Assembly: GCA_027306885.1 (NCBI GenBank)
Contig: DAHUYV010000049.1
Span: 1-33,202, forward strand
From: Candidatus Dormiibacterota bacterium
GTDB taxonomy: Bacteria > Chloroflexota > Dormibacteria > Aeolococcales > Bog-877
Reading direction: 5' to 3'
Length of the DNA: 33,202 bases
Shown: positions 1-8,608 of the stretch, one piece after another
Layout of the letters: every line of letters starts with the position of its first letter
Position numbering within the stretch: position 1 is the stretch's first letter
Made by a program: the position numbers and the translations under genes
Notes under the pieces: generated by a model
Database searches by the model: none
The model's input: the letters and a program-made list of their open reading frames with translations, nothing else
Told to the model about the DNA's origin: nothing

Positions 1-294
1 GCGGCGCGAGCCGCTGGCGCCGTGGGGCGCTGCCAGCCCATTGGGCGCGCACCCTCGCCCCAGGTAGCTTGGCGGCCGGGGAGTCGCGAAGTTCTGGCCA
101 TCGGTCGACATGATCCCCGGTCGCCCGGCGCCGGTGCCGCCACGGTCATGAATGTCCGTCCCCTGGAGGTGGGCTCGCGGGACCAGGGGGGATGCTCCGC
201 AGCGCCGGCCCCGGTCGCCCCGCGGGAGGCGTCGGGCGAAGACGGTGCCACCCGCTGGTGCGATCCACCGTCTGGGACCGGCGAGGCGGACGCC
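1..294. other. window edge, no gene recognised
   Basis: Open frames exist on both strands here, but their translations are Arg/Pro/Gly-rich without hydrophobic periodicity or any family motif. I take them as high-GC shadows. This is the region downstream of the minus-strand membrane protein gene that ends at 295. I see no clear hairpin terminator or promoter. Confidence 0.5.
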
Positions 295-828
295 CTAGCG
301 CCACGCGCCGTGGCGCACCAAGGCGACCCCGATCAAGCCCAAGCTCAGGCCCACCCCGATGTAGATGGCCTGCAGCGGGGGGCTGCTGGTATACCCAACG
401 ATCCAGATCTCCACGGCGAGCCAAATCAGCAACTCGGCAGCGACGCCCAGGGTGAGCAGCGGCGCCCAGCGCTGACCCCGCCACGCCAGGCCCGCCACCG
501 CCAGGGGACCAAGCCCGAGAGCGGTGAAGAGGATCAGGCCCGGGAGGAAGTAGCTGTCGAAGGGCGACCCGGCCAAGTCCGAGACCTGAAGAGGCAGAAT
601 CTGGCCTTGGGGCCCGATCATGAGTGCCAGTCCGCCGGCCAGCGCCCCAACGGCCAGCAGGCCCTCGAGGGCGGCCGCCAGGTGCGCCCAACGACTGGGC
701 TGGGGCGTTCGCCGATCGATGCCAGCGCTGGGCTGGCCTGATCGCCCATCGGCTGCTCCGAGACTTGGCGCTCGACCCGGCACGCTTGCTCCCTCTTGGT
801 GGGGGGACTCAGCGCCCTCCCTGAACAT
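295..828 (-). CDS. small four-helix integral membrane protein, function unknown
   Basis: The product is about 177 residues: a hydrophilic N-terminus of roughly 45 residues, then four hydrophobic stretches separated by short loops. Examples are a Leu/Ala/Gly-rich helix before LALMIGPQG, one at YFLPGLILFTALGLG, one at LLTLGVAAELLIWLAV and a last one at IYIGVGLSLGLIGVAL. It should be an inner-membrane protein; I do not recognise the family. The frame stays open upstream to about 1002, but those extra 58 residues are low-complexity Arg/Gly/Ser, so I prefer the ATG at 828. There is no strong Shine-Dalgarno, so the start is uncertain. It is divergent from the Lon-like gene and stands alone on its strand. 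Confidence 0.6.
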   Translation of the reverse strand: MFREGAESPHQEGASVPGRAPSLGAADGRSGQPSAGIDRRTPQPSRWAHLAAALEGLLAVGALAGGLALMIGPQGQILPLQVSDLAGSPFDSYFLPGLILFTALGLGPLAVAGLAWRGQRWAPLLTLGVAAELLIWLAVEIWIVGYTSSPPLQAIYIGVGLSLGLIGVALVRHGAWR

Positions 829-1289
829 GAGGATTCTCGCCTGGGGTCGTCCCCAACCAGCGCGGTTTCCCCGGGGGCGAGCGGGTGTTTCACCAGGGCG
901 CGCCCTCGCCCCGGCGTCCCCGGTTCCTAGCCAATCGCGCCCCGAACTCCGGCTCGAGGATGATCCGGCAGCCCCGCGTTCCCTGGTTCCTGCGCAAGCC
1001 ATCGGGCTGAGCGGGCGCAGCGCCGGTGCGGGCAGTTGGCGTTGCGAGCGGAGTCGCGGGCGAGGGGCCCGCGGTGGGGACGCTCGCCCCAGGTGGATTC
1101 GCGCGAGGGTCCGGGATGGATTCCCGCTGGGGAACGGGGGACTGTGACGACAGACTGGACCCCTATACCGCTAGAGTCGGGTCACCGAGAACTCGGGAGC
1201 AGAGCGATGTCACATCCGGGCCTTCATCGATTGGTGGCGTTGGCTAGCACTTCTGGCGGCGCCCTGGGTGTCCGGCCGATCCCAGGGCA
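829..1289. other. divergent intergenic region before the Lon-like gene
   Basis: About 460 bases without a convincing gene lie between a minus-strand membrane protein and a plus-strand protease, so promoters for both should be here. The only AT-richer patch is around 1143-1175. It has a TGTGAC hexamer at 1143-1148 and TATACC at 1164-1169, with a spacer of 15, which is short for a housekeeping promoter. A short reading frame at 1207-1293 is listed separately. Confidence 0.4.
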
Positions 1290-1293
1290 GTGA
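1207..1293 (+). CDS. possible 28-residue upstream ORF overlapping the Lon-like start
   Basis: An ATG at 1207 follows a purine-rich GGGAGCAGAG stretch and opens a 28-codon frame. Its TGA at 1291-1293 overlaps the GTG at 1290 of the Lon-like gene (GTGA overlap). The peptide begins MSHPGLHRLVALAS and resembles nothing I know. It could be a leader peptide coupling translation to the protease, or chance. The overlap is what makes it worth noting; coding potential is not demonstrated. Confidence 0.2.
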   Translation: MSHPGLHRLVALASTSGGALGVRPIPGQ

Positions 1294-3755
1294 CCGAGAT
1301 GGCAGCGAGTCGTCCCCGGCCGGACGCCGGCGCGCAGGCGCCTGAGCTGGGCCCGGAGCAGTTGCGTCGGCACCTGGATCCCGCTTCCCTCCCCTTCGCC
1401 ACCACCGCGGAGGTCGACAGCCTGACGGAGACTGTGGGCCAGCCTCGGGCTGTTGAGGCGCTGCAGTTTGGCCTCGGCATACACACCCCGGGATACAACC
1501 TCTTCGTCACGGGGACTCCGGGGTCCGGCCGCGTCACCGCGGTGCTGGACCACCTCCGGCGCTGGTCTGCGCAGCGTGCCGTCCCCAGCGACTGGGTCTA
1601 CGTCAACAACTTCCAAAATGCCAGCCAGCCCGCCGCGATCGCGCTTCCGCCGGGTCGGGGGATGGAGTTTGCCGCCGACATGGACTCGTTCATCGAGACG
1701 GTGCGCCGGGACCTGGACCGGGCTTTCGAGAGTGATGCCTACCAGCAGCACCGCCGGGAGCAGATCGCCGAGATCAACGAGCACCGTCAGGGCCTGCGTC
1801 GGGAGTTGGACGCCTTCGCTGCCGAGCGTGGCTTCGCGCTGCAGGCGACGCCGTTCGGGGTGGCGGTGGTGCCGGTGAAGGGCGACCAGCCGTTGTCGCC
1901 GGAGGAGCTGGACCACCTGCCCGGCGATCGGAGAGCGGCCCTAGAGCGTGCCGGCAGGGAGATTCAGGAGCATCTCCAGGTCCACGCGCACCAGCTGCGA
2001 CTGCTGGAGAAGGAGGCCACCGAGAAGCTGGCCGACCTCGACCGCAGCGTGGTGATGGCCGCCGTCTCCCCCCAGGTCTCGGGGCTGCGCGAGAAGTACA
2101 GCGAGCAGGAGGCGGTCCTGGCGCACCTCAGCGCTTTGGAGCTGGACATCCCCCACCACCTGACCGCCCTGCGCCGCCGCGAGCACCCCGAGGACGACGG
2201 CTCGGCGGAGCTGATCCAGGAGCTGCGTCCGAGCGACGACGGCGCCCGCTACCGGGTCAACGTCCTGGTGGACAACCGTGCCCTTCAGGCCGCGCCGGTG
2301 GTGGTCGAGCGCAATCCCACCTACTACAACCTCTTCGGCCGGGTGGAGTACCAGTCGAAGTTCGGCTCCCTCGTCACCGACTTCAGTCACATCCGGCCGG
2401 GCGCCCTGCACCGGGCCAACGGCGGCGTCCTGGTCCTGGAGGCGATCGACGTGCTCCGCAACCCCTTCTCGTGGGAGGCGCTCAAGCGAGCGCTCCGGTC
2501 CGCCGAGGTCGCCGTGGAGAACCTCACCGAGCAGCTGGTCCTGGTCCCGACTCCGACCCTTCGCCCCGAGCCGATCCCGCTGGACGTCAAGGTGGTGCTG
2601 ATCGGCGCGCCGGCCCTGTACCGCCTGTTGCAGGCGGTGGACGAGGACGTCCGCGAGCTCTTCAAGGTGAAGGCCGACTTCGCGCCGGACATGGACTGGG
2701 ACCCGCAGCACGTGCTGGACTATGCGGCGTTCATCAGCCGGCGGGTCCGGGAGGCAGGGCTGATCCACTTCGACCGCGGCGCCGTCGGCCGGGTCGTCGA
2801 GTGGGGTGCTCGGCTCCGGGATCATCGCGGAAAGCTCTCCACCCGGCTGCTCGACATATCGGACCTGGTCGACGAGGCCAGCTACTGGGCGGTGACCAGG
2901 GCTCACCCGGTGGTTGGGGCCGAGGATGTGGACCAGGCGGTGGCTCGGAAGCGCTACCGCTCCAACCTGATCGAGGAGCGCGTCCGCGAGCTGATCCAGG
3001 AGCGGGTCCTGGTGGTGGAGACCGTGGCGGAGCGTGTCGGCTGCGTCAACGGGCTCAGCGTGATCGACCTCGGGGACCACCGCTTCGGCCAGCCCACCCG
3101 CATCTCCGCGCGGGTGTCGCCGGGACCGGGGACGCTGCAGAGCGTGGAGCGGGAGATCAACCTCTCGGGGCCGATCCACTCCAAGGGGTTCCTCATCCTC
3201 TCCGGCTACCTGGCCGGCAAGTACGCCCAGAGGTGGCCGCTGGCCCTTCGCGCCAGCATCACCTTCGAGCAGGCCTACGACGAGGTGGATGGGGACTCGG
3301 CGTCCTCGACCGAGCTGTACGCCCTGCTCTCGGCGCTCTCGGGGATACCGATCCACCAGGGGATCGCGGTCACCGGCTCCATCGACCAGCGCGGCGCCGT
3401 TCAGGCGGTGGGCGGGGTGAACGAGAAGATCGAGGGCTTCTTCGCAGTTTGCGAGGCCCAGGGGCTCACCGGCGACCAGGGGGTCCTGATCCCGACCGCC
3501 AACCAGGCCAACCTCATGCTCTCCGCCAACGTGGTGGAGGCGGTGGCTCGACACGACTTCCATGTCTGGACGGTGTCCACAGTTGACGAGGGGCTGGAGC
3601 TGCTCACCGGCGTCGCCAGCGGCGAGCGCGTGGACGGCGAGTTCGCGGTCGGAACGCTGCACCGCGCCGTCGAGGACCGGCTCCGGACCTACGCCGAGGC
3701 GCTGCGGGCGTTCGGTGCGCCGAGGGATGGCCAGGGGAGCTCACCTTCGGCCTGA
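1290..3755 (+). CDS. Lon-like ATP-dependent serine protease (AAA_32/LonB-like, S16 family)
   Basis: The product is an 821-residue AAA+ protease of the type that carries its own N-terminal ATPase and helical domains and ends in an S16 Lon proteolytic domain. A P-loop lies at residues 75-83 (GTPGSGRVT), with Arg81 where the Walker A Lys is usual. A long charged helical insertion spans about 150-300. A conserved HRANGGVLVLEAID segment follows, corresponding to the Walker B area of this family. In the protease domain, Ser670 in the DGDSAS motif and Lys713 in VNEKIEG form the catalytic dyad, 43 residues apart as in classical Lon. A cytosolic role in degrading damaged or regulatory proteins is inferred from the family. 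The start is GTG 1290 or ATG 1299 (same frame); neither has a strong ribosome site. It is apparently monocistronic. Confidence 0.9.
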   Translation: MTEMAASRPRPDAGAQAPELGPEQLRRHLDPASLPFATTAEVDSLTETVGQPRAVEALQFGLGIHTPGYNLFVTGTPGSGRVTAVLDHLRRWSAQRAVPSDWVYVNNFQNASQPAAIALPPGRGMEFAADMDSFIETVRRDLDRAFESDAYQQHRREQIAEINEHRQGLRRELDAFAAERGFALQATPFGVAVVPVKGDQPLSPEELDHLPGDRRAALERAGREIQEHLQVHAHQLRLLEKEATEKLADLDRSVVMAAVSPQVSGLREKYSEQEAVLAHLSALELDIPHHLTALRRREHPEDDGSAELIQELRPSDDGARYRVNVLVDNRALQAAPVVVERNPTYYNLFGRVEYQSKFGSLVTDFSHIRPGALHRANGGVLVLEAIDVLRNPFSWEALKRALRSAEVAVENLTEQLVLVPTPTLRPEPIPLDVKVVLIGAPALYRLLQAVDEDVRELFKVKADFAPDMDWDPQHVLDYAAFISRRVREAGLIHFDRGAVGRVVEWGARLRDHRGKLSTRLLDISDLVDEASYWAVTRAHPVVGAEDVDQAVARKRYRSNLIEERVRELIQERVLVVETVAERVGCVNGLSVIDLGDHRFGQPTRISARVSPGPGTLQSVEREINLSGPIHSKGFLILSGYLAGKYAQRWPLALRASITFEQAYDEVDGDSASSTELYALLSALSGIPIHQGIAVTGSIDQRGAVQAVGGVNEKIEGFFAVCEAQGLTGDQGVLIPTANQANLMLSANVVEAVARHDFHVWTVSTVDEGLELLTGVASGERVDGEFAVGTLHRAVEDRLRTYAEALRAFGAPRDGQGSSPSA

Positions 3756-3873
3756 CCCGCACCTTCGGGCTCGCCCGCCCCGGCTTCAGCCCCGCTTCAG
3801 CTTTGGGGCCCAGCCTATTGCCGGTGGGGCATCAGCCCCGAGCCGGGAGCGACCGGGAGGAAATCGTCGGCCG

Positions 3874-5064
3874 ATGGAGATACTGCGCAACCTCTGGCGG
3901 CGCAAGCTGCGCACCATCCTCACCATCAGCGGAATCGTGATGGGGATCTTCGCGCTCACCACCATGGGCTCGATGGCCGAGCACTTCAACTACCTCCTCC
4001 AGGGTGGCGTCACCTACTACGGCAAGAGCGTGCAGGTGGGCGATGCCAATGGCGGGGCCTTCTCCGGCGGCTACATGTCGGCATCCACCCTCGCCGAGGT
4101 TCGCCAGGTGGAGGGGGTGGCCGCCGCCTTCCCGTCGGTAGGGGTCGTGGCCAAGCCCGGGTCCACCAACGTGGTCACCTTCGGGATCCCCGACTACATC
4201 ACCAACTACAGCCCCGGGTCGGATCAGTACTCGGCCTTCAAGCTGTCGCTGGCCGACGGCCGCTGGGTGACCGACGCCTCGCGCTATGAGGTGGTCCTGG
4301 GGTCCTCCTTCGCCGCCGAGTTCCACAAGCAGGTCGGCGACGCCATCTACCTCCCGGTCCGTCCCTCCGACGCGCCGCCGGGGTTCATCAACCACCGCTT
4401 CACCGTTGTGGGGGTCCTCAACCGGACCCTCACCGCGCCGGACAGCTCCGCCATGGTCAGCACCCACGACGCCCAGACGCTCCAGGGCGAGAGCCTACCC
4501 GTGGCGCTGCGCGGCAAGGTGGACACGTATTCCCTGATCTCGGGGATCGTGGCCTACGGCAAGCCCGGGGTTGACCTCGACGCCCTCGCCGGCCGGATCA
4601 ATGCCGAGGTCCCCTCGGTGAAGGCGGCCAAGCCCAGCACCCTGGTTGAGACCTTCAAGTCGGGCGGCGCCGTGTTCACCTTCATCACCACCGCGGCGGC
4701 GCTGCTGGCACTGCTCATCGGCGGACTCTCGGTGGTGAACACCATGATCATGTCGGTGACCGAACGGGTCCGGGAGATCGGGCTGAAGAAGGCCCTCGGG
4801 GCCAAGACCGGCAACATCCTCACCGAGTTCCTCGCCGAGGCCGCCCTCATCGGACTGATCGGGGGGGTGATCGGCTTCCTGCTCGGGGTGGCGCTCACCG
4901 TGGCCCTCAATGCCGGTGACCCGACGGGGGGCCTGTTCCTCGTGACCCCGCGCCTGGCGTTGCTCTCGCTCGGCTTCGCCATCGCCCTCGGCGCCGGGGC
5001 GGGGCTGCTGCCCGCGATCCGAGCCGCCCGGATGGACCCGGTGACCGCCCTGCGGTCCCAGTAG
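3874..5064 (+). CDS. MacB/FtsX-type ABC transporter permease
   Basis: The product is 396 residues with the standard MacB-family layout. An N-terminal transmembrane helix follows a short basic tail (about residues 13-35). A large extracytoplasmic domain of about 220 residues comes next, then three C-terminal helices (about 268-295, 313-345 and 355-385). A conserved MSVTERVREIGLKKALGA segment lies between helices 2 and 3, and the C-terminus has PAIRAARMDPVTALR. MacB-type permeases act by mechanotransmission on extracytoplasmic substrates (antibiotics, lipoproteins, peptides); the substrate here is not evident. The frame extends upstream, but ATG 3874 is preceded by GGGAGG at 3855-3860 and begins MEILRNLWRRKLRT, typical for the family. 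It is followed 11 bases later by its ATPase. Confidence 0.88.
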   Translation: MEILRNLWRRKLRTILTISGIVMGIFALTTMGSMAEHFNYLLQGGVTYYGKSVQVGDANGGAFSGGYMSASTLAEVRQVEGVAAAFPSVGVVAKPGSTNVVTFGIPDYITNYSPGSDQYSAFKLSLADGRWVTDASRYEVVLGSSFAAEFHKQVGDAIYLPVRPSDAPPGFINHRFTVVGVLNRTLTAPDSSAMVSTHDAQTLQGESLPVALRGKVDTYSLISGIVAYGKPGVDLDALAGRINAEVPSVKAAKPSTLVETFKSGGAVFTFITTAAALLALLIGGLSVVNTMIMSVTERVREIGLKKALGAKTGNILTEFLAEAALIGLIGGVIGFLLGVALTVALNAGDPTGGLFLVTPRLALLSLGFAIALGAGAGLLPAIRAARMDPVTALRSQ

Positions 5065-5075
5065 GAGGGCTGACG

Positions 5076-5765
5076 ATGCCGGCAATGCGCCTCGAGGGGC
5101 TCACCAAGCACTACGGCGATCCCGTTCACGGGGTGACGGCGCTGGCCGGCGTCGACCTGAAGGTCGATCAGGGAGAGTTCGTCGCCGTGGTGGGCCGGTC
5201 GGGGAGCGGCAAGACCACGATGCTCGACTGCGTCGGCCTCCTGATGCAGCCCAGTGCGGGGCGAGTCCTGCTCGACGGGGTGGACGCGGGGACCCTGAAT
5301 GAACGCCAGCGGGCCGAGCTCCGCAGCCACCGGATCGGGTTCATCTTTCAGGAGTTCAACCTGCTCCCCACCATGACCGCGATGGAGAACATCCTGCTGC
5401 CGCTGCGGTACTCCAAGGGTGACCGACGGGCGGCCAGGGCCCGGGCCGAGGCGCTCCTGGCGGAGGTCGGCCTGGCCGATCGCGCCAACCACCGCCCGAC
5501 GCAGCTCTCAGGCGGCGAGCAGCAGCGCATCGCGATCGCCCGCTCGCTCATCAACCAGCCCAGCCTGGTGCTGGGGGACGAGCCGATGGGGGAGGTGGAC
5601 ACCGAGACTTCCGACCTGCTGCTGGGGCTGATGCGGCGCATCAACCTGGAGAGCTCGGTCACGTTCCTCATAGTGACCCACGACCTCGAGCTGGCGGCGC
5701 GCACCGATCGGCAGATCCGCCTGCGCGACGGGCACCTGGTCAGCGACGAGAGGCTGGCCGCCTAG
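5076..5765 (+). CDS. MacB/LolD-type ABC transporter ATP-binding protein
   Basis: The 229-residue ATPase has Walker A GRSGSGKTT, Q-loop FQEFNLLPTMTAMENI, signature LSGGEQQR, Walker B LVLGDEP and the switch His in VTHD, all in canonical order. After Walker B the sequence is DEPMGEVD rather than the usual DEPTGxLD, a minor variation. It should energise the permease encoded just upstream. The pair is tightly coupled: the Shine-Dalgarno GGAGGG at 5064-5069 overlaps the permease stop codon and sits 6 bases before ATG 5076. No MacA-like periplasmic adaptor is nearby, so this is a two-component FtsX-type system, plausibly served by the convergent sensor/regulator genes downstream (inference only). 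Confidence 0.92.
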   Translation: MPAMRLEGLTKHYGDPVHGVTALAGVDLKVDQGEFVAVVGRSGSGKTTMLDCVGLLMQPSAGRVLLDGVDAGTLNERQRAELRSHRIGFIFQEFNLLPTMTAMENILLPLRYSKGDRRAARARAEALLAEVGLADRANHRPTQLSGGEQQRIAIARSLINQPSLVLGDEPMGEVDTETSDLLLGLMRRINLESSVTFLIVTHDLELAARTDRQIRLRDGHLVSDERLAA

Positions 5766-5782
5766 CGCTGGGGGAGGCAGCC

Positions 5783-6052
5783 GTGCGCCTCGCCACCAGT
5801 GGAAGCGGGGGCCGGGGGAGGCCCTGCCTCATCGCCCGGCTCCGGCAGCGCCACTGGGCTCGCGTCCTGGAGCGCTGGGCGCCCGAGCGCGGCACTCTCG
5901 CAACCGCGGCCGCCATCCTTGGAGTGAGCGTGGACCGGCTGGCCCGGTCGCTCTCCCCGGGCCTCGGCCGCCGCGACCTGACCGCGGGCACCCTCCTGGC
6001 CCGCCGGGACGTGGTGGCGGCGCTCCGGGGAACTGGGGCGCACCGTCCCTGA
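5783..6052 (+). CDS. small putative helix-turn-helix protein
   Basis: The product is an 89-residue basic protein starting with GTG 5783 behind a good Shine-Dalgarno (GGGGAGG at 5771-5777, 5-base spacer), 17 bases after the ATPase stop, so probably the third gene of the ABC operon. Residues 38-57 (TLATAAAILGVSVDRLARSL) have the spacing of a Fis/NtrC-type helix-turn-helix: Ala-rich first helix, Gly turn, recognition helix. The remaining C-terminal part is short and basic. It may be a small DNA-binding regulator of the ABC genes. No family is recognised with certainty, and the HTH assignment is by eye. Confidence 0.55.
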   Translation: MRLATSGSGGRGRPCLIARLRQRHWARVLERWAPERGTLATAAAILGVSVDRLARSLSPGLGRRDLTAGTLLARRDVVAALRGTGAHRP

Positions 6053-6068
6053 CCGGACCGCCCTCCGG
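6053..6068. terminator. short hairpin between convergent genes
   Basis: CCGGA and TCCGG (5 bp) flank a six-base loop in the 35-base gap between the convergent small HTH gene and the histidine kinase gene. Position suggests a bidirectional terminator, but the stem is short and there is no U tract. Confidence 0.3.
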
Positions 6069-6087
6069 GTGCCGGTGGCCGTGTCCC

Positions 6088-7494
6088 TCAGGCCGGGCCA
6101 CAGGGAAGCTCGACCAAGAAGTGGGCTCCCTCGGGCGGACCCTCCTCGAGCGAGATGGTGCCTTTGTGGGCCCGGGTTATGGCCGCCGCCAGCGCCAGCC
6201 CCAGCCCGGCGCCGCCGCCCTCGCGGCTCCGGCCCGGATCTGAGCCGGCGAATGGGAGGAAGAGGATCGGCCGCAGAGCTGGGTCCACGCCGGCTCCGGT
6301 GTCCTGCACCCCGAGCCGCCAGCGGGTTCGGCCCAGCTGGCAGGAGAGGGTGACCGTGCCCCCCGGCGGGGTGTGGCGGATGGCGTTGTCTATGAGGTTG
6401 TTGAGGAGCCGGCGCAGGAGGTCGGGGTCGCCCCAGACGGTGCCCTCCTGGGGCAGGTGGACGGCGACATTCACCCTGGTCCCCGCCGCGAGGGGGCGCC
6501 AGCGCTCGGCGGTCTCCTCCAAGAGGTCGAAGGCGTCGATCGTCCGGCAGGCCGGCTCCAGCGTCCCGACGTCCGCCCGGGCCAGCAGGAGGAGCTGGTC
6601 GGTGACCCGGCTGAGGCGCTCGGTCTCCGCGAGCACTATCCCCAGGGAGTCGCGGTATGCCTCCGGCCCCCGAGGTCGCTGGAGCACCACCTCCACCTCA
6701 GAACGGAGGGCCGTGAGCGGACCGCGCAGCTCATGGGCGGCGTCCGCAGTGAATCGTTGCAGGGCGGAGAAGGCGGCTTCGAGCCGGTCCAGCATCTGGT
6801 TGAAGGTCTGGGCGAGGGAGCCGAGCTCGTCGTCGGGCAGGTTGAGGTTCAGACGCCGGTCCAGGCTGTGCTCGCTGAGGTCCCGGGCGGTGAGGGTGAT
6901 GATCCGGACCGGGCGGAGCACCCGGCCCGCCAGCCAGTACGCGGAGAGGGCCGAGCCCACCGCCAGCACCAGGCCGGTCACCCCAAGGAGGGCGGCGGCC
7001 AGGTTCAGTGACTGCTGGTACTCATCGAGGGGGCGGTTTAGGACCAGCGCGTCAGTCTGCCCCCCGCCCACGTCGATGCGCTGGACCAGGGCCCTCTGGC
7101 TCACCCCGCCGGCCACCACCGTGTCCAGCACCGGGGCCCCACCCGTCTTGGGGCTCGCTCGCAGGGAGGCCAGCACGGTTCTGGCCCGGACCGCCTGCCC
7201 GGCCTGGTCAACCACTCGGCCGTCGCTGGCGACCACCATGGCACCGATGGAAGAGCCGTCCGGGGCCCGGCTGGGCAGGGTCGAGCTGCCGTTGAAGAGC
7301 ACTGACTCGCCGCTGGCGTGGAGGCCGGCGGCCAGGATCTGGGCCTCACCGCGCAGGCTGTTGTCGATGGCGGCGAGGGAGAGGTCGCTGAAGACCAGCC
7401 AGAAGGCCACCCCGCCGGCGCTGAGCACCACCGCCGCGCCGACGGTGTACGCCAGCGTCAGCCGGACGCGGGTGCGGCGGAGGAATGCGACCAC
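6088..7494 (-). CDS. sensor histidine kinase, HAMP-containing, OmpR-partner type
   Basis: The product is 468 residues. An N-terminal transmembrane helix (about residues 14-36) is followed by an extracytoplasmic sensor segment of about 120 residues. A second helix (LLGVTGLVLAVGSALSAYWLAG) leads into a HAMP linker. The HisKA H-box AAHELRGPLT has the phospho-acceptor His254, and the HATPase domain has N-box NLIDNAIRHTP, G1 DTGAGVDP and G2 GGAGLGLAL. It should phosphorylate the regulator encoded immediately upstream. Its GTG start at 7494 lies inside the 3' end of the regulator gene (37-base overlap), implying translational coupling. The sensor segment matches no ligand domain I recognise. The gene is convergent with the MacB-type ABC operon, which makes that operon a candidate target, unproven. 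Confidence 0.9.
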   Translation of the reverse strand: MVAFLRRTRVRLTLAYTVGAAVVLSAGGVAFWLVFSDLSLAAIDNSLRGEAQILAAGLHASGESVLFNGSSTLPSRAPDGSSIGAMVVASDGRVVDQAGQAVRARTVLASLRASPKTGGAPVLDTVVAGGVSQRALVQRIDVGGGQTDALVLNRPLDEYQQSLNLAAALLGVTGLVLAVGSALSAYWLAGRVLRPVRIITLTARDLSEHSLDRRLNLNLPDDELGSLAQTFNQMLDRLEAAFSALQRFTADAAHELRGPLTALRSEVEVVLQRPRGPEAYRDSLGIVLAETERLSRVTDQLLLLARADVGTLEPACRTIDAFDLLEETAERWRPLAAGTRVNVAVHLPQEGTVWGDPDLLRRLLNNLIDNAIRHTPPGGTVTLSCQLGRTRWRLGVQDTGAGVDPALRPILFLPFAGSDPGRSREGGGAGLGLALAAAITRAHKGTISLEEGPPEGAHFLVELPCGPA

Positions 7495-8171
7495 AGGCGA
7501 TCGGAGTCAAAGCGGTAGCCGGAGCCCCGGAGCGTCGCCAACGGATCGGGGAGCCCGTTGTCCGCCAGCTTGCGCCGGATGCGCGCTATGTAGACCTCGA
7601 CCAGGTTCGAGGTGCCGTCGAAGCTGTAGCTCCAGACGTGCTCTTCGATCTGGGAGCGGCTCAGCACCTGGCCCGGGTGATGGAGGAAGAACTCCAGGAT
7701 CGCGAACTCCTTGGCGGTGAGGATGAGCGGCACGCCTCGAACCGTGGCGCGCTTGGCGGCGACGTCCAGGGCCAGCTCCCCAGCCACCAGCAGGTTGGCC
7801 CGGTCCTCCACCTGGCGCCGCGCCAGTGCCCTCACCCGAGCCAGGAGCTCGCGGAAGGCGAAGGGCTTCACCAGGTAGTCGTCGGCTCCCGCCTCCAGCC
7901 CGCGCACCCGGTCGTCGATCCGGTCGCGGGCGGTGAGCATCAAAACGCAGGACGGCACTCGCAGCCGGCGAAGCCGGGCACAGACCGCGAAGCCGTCGAG
8001 CTCTCCCGGAAGCATCACGTCCAGCACGATCACATCGAATGCGGTGGTCATGGCGGCGGCCACCGCCTGCTCTCCGTTCTCGACCAGATCGACGGCGAGG
8101 CCCGCCTCTGCCAGCCCCCGATGTAGCGAAGCGGCCGTGGACCGGTCGTCCTCAACGATCAGGACGCGCAC
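7458..8171 (-). CDS. OmpR/PhoB-family response regulator
   Basis: From the chosen start the product is 237 residues. The receiver domain has acidic residues Asp8/Asp9, phospho-acceptor Asp51 (VIVLDVMLPG), the conserved Thr in LMLTARD and Lys in DDYLVKPF. The C-terminal winged helix contains LTAKEFAILEFFLHHPGQVLSR and the recognition region TSNLVEVYIARIRRKL, ending in LRGSGYRF. I place the start at GTG 8171, which begins VRVLIVEDD and has a purine-rich AGGGGGCGG just upstream. The frame extends to 8234 but adds only low-complexity residues. It heads a two-gene operon with the histidine kinase. Confidence 0.92.
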   Translation of the reverse strand: MRVLIVEDDRSTAASLHRGLAEAGLAVDLVENGEQAVAAAMTTAFDVIVLDVMLPGELDGFAVCARLRRLRVPSCVLMLTARDRIDDRVRGLEAGADDYLVKPFAFRELLARVRALARRQVEDRANLLVAGELALDVAAKRATVRGVPLILTAKEFAILEFFLHHPGQVLSRSQIEEHVWSYSFDGTSNLVEVYIARIRRKLADNGLPDPLATLRGSGYRFDSDRLWSHSSAAPASG

Positions 8172-8608
8172 CGTCGCCGCCCCCTGTCCCGACGCCGGTG
8201 GAGACCGCGGCAGATGGCCCCGGACGCTGCCCACCTCCGGGACCGGCAGTCTGCCCCCCGGCCGTCATCGGCAGAGGGGCCCCCGCCGGCCCGGGCTGGT
8301 CGCCTTGGGCACACCACCGATCCACCCCCACCCAGACCCGCCGCCTTCGGCTAGGTCCCGACTCCCGCCCTCGTCCCCGGCGCCCGAGCGAGCCCGGAGC
8401 CTGACCGAGGTCCGGCGGCTGAAGGGGCGGCCAGGAAGACGAGCATGGGGGAAGCGTACGTCTCGGGCCGGCCGTGGTCAAAGATCCTCGGCGAACACGC
8501 CGGAAGGAACGCTCCGGATGCCCGGCGCTGGAGCCATCCCCGTCCCGCCGGCTCGCCGCGCCTCCTAGCCCACCGGAGCACCCCTCGGGCTCGATACCCT
8601 GGGCGCCC
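8172..8608. other. divergent intergenic region, response regulator / deaminase-decarboxylase
   Basis: About 437 bases separate divergently transcribed genes. Translations in all frames are low-complexity and lack motifs. A TACCCT hexamer at 8595-8600 sits 8 bases before the plus-strand ATG, matching the -10/start spacing seen at other genes in this window, but no -35 is visible at the right distance. I find no convincing minus-strand promoter or operator. Confidence 0.4.

Noticed and set aside
22-741. Long plus-strand open frame over the first membrane protein gene
   Set aside because: Its translation is low-complexity Pro/Gly/Gln/Arg without motifs, whereas the opposite strand encodes a clear multi-helix membrane protein.
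1143-1169. Promoter TGTGAC-N15-TATACC upstream of the Lon-like gene
   Set aside because: A spacer of 15 is too short compared with the 17-18 used elsewhere in this window, so I did not list it as a feature.
1941-3662. 573-codon minus-strand frame inside the Lon-like gene
   Set aside because: It mirrors the third-position GC bias of the protease gene and shows only repetitive Val/Asp/His/Leu-rich sequence; the plus strand carries all catalytic motifs.
8474-8608. Extended N-terminus of the deaminase-decarboxylase protein
   Set aside because: The 45 extra residues are Arg/Pro/Ser-rich without homology to deaminases, and a -10-like TACCCT lies just before ATG 8609.
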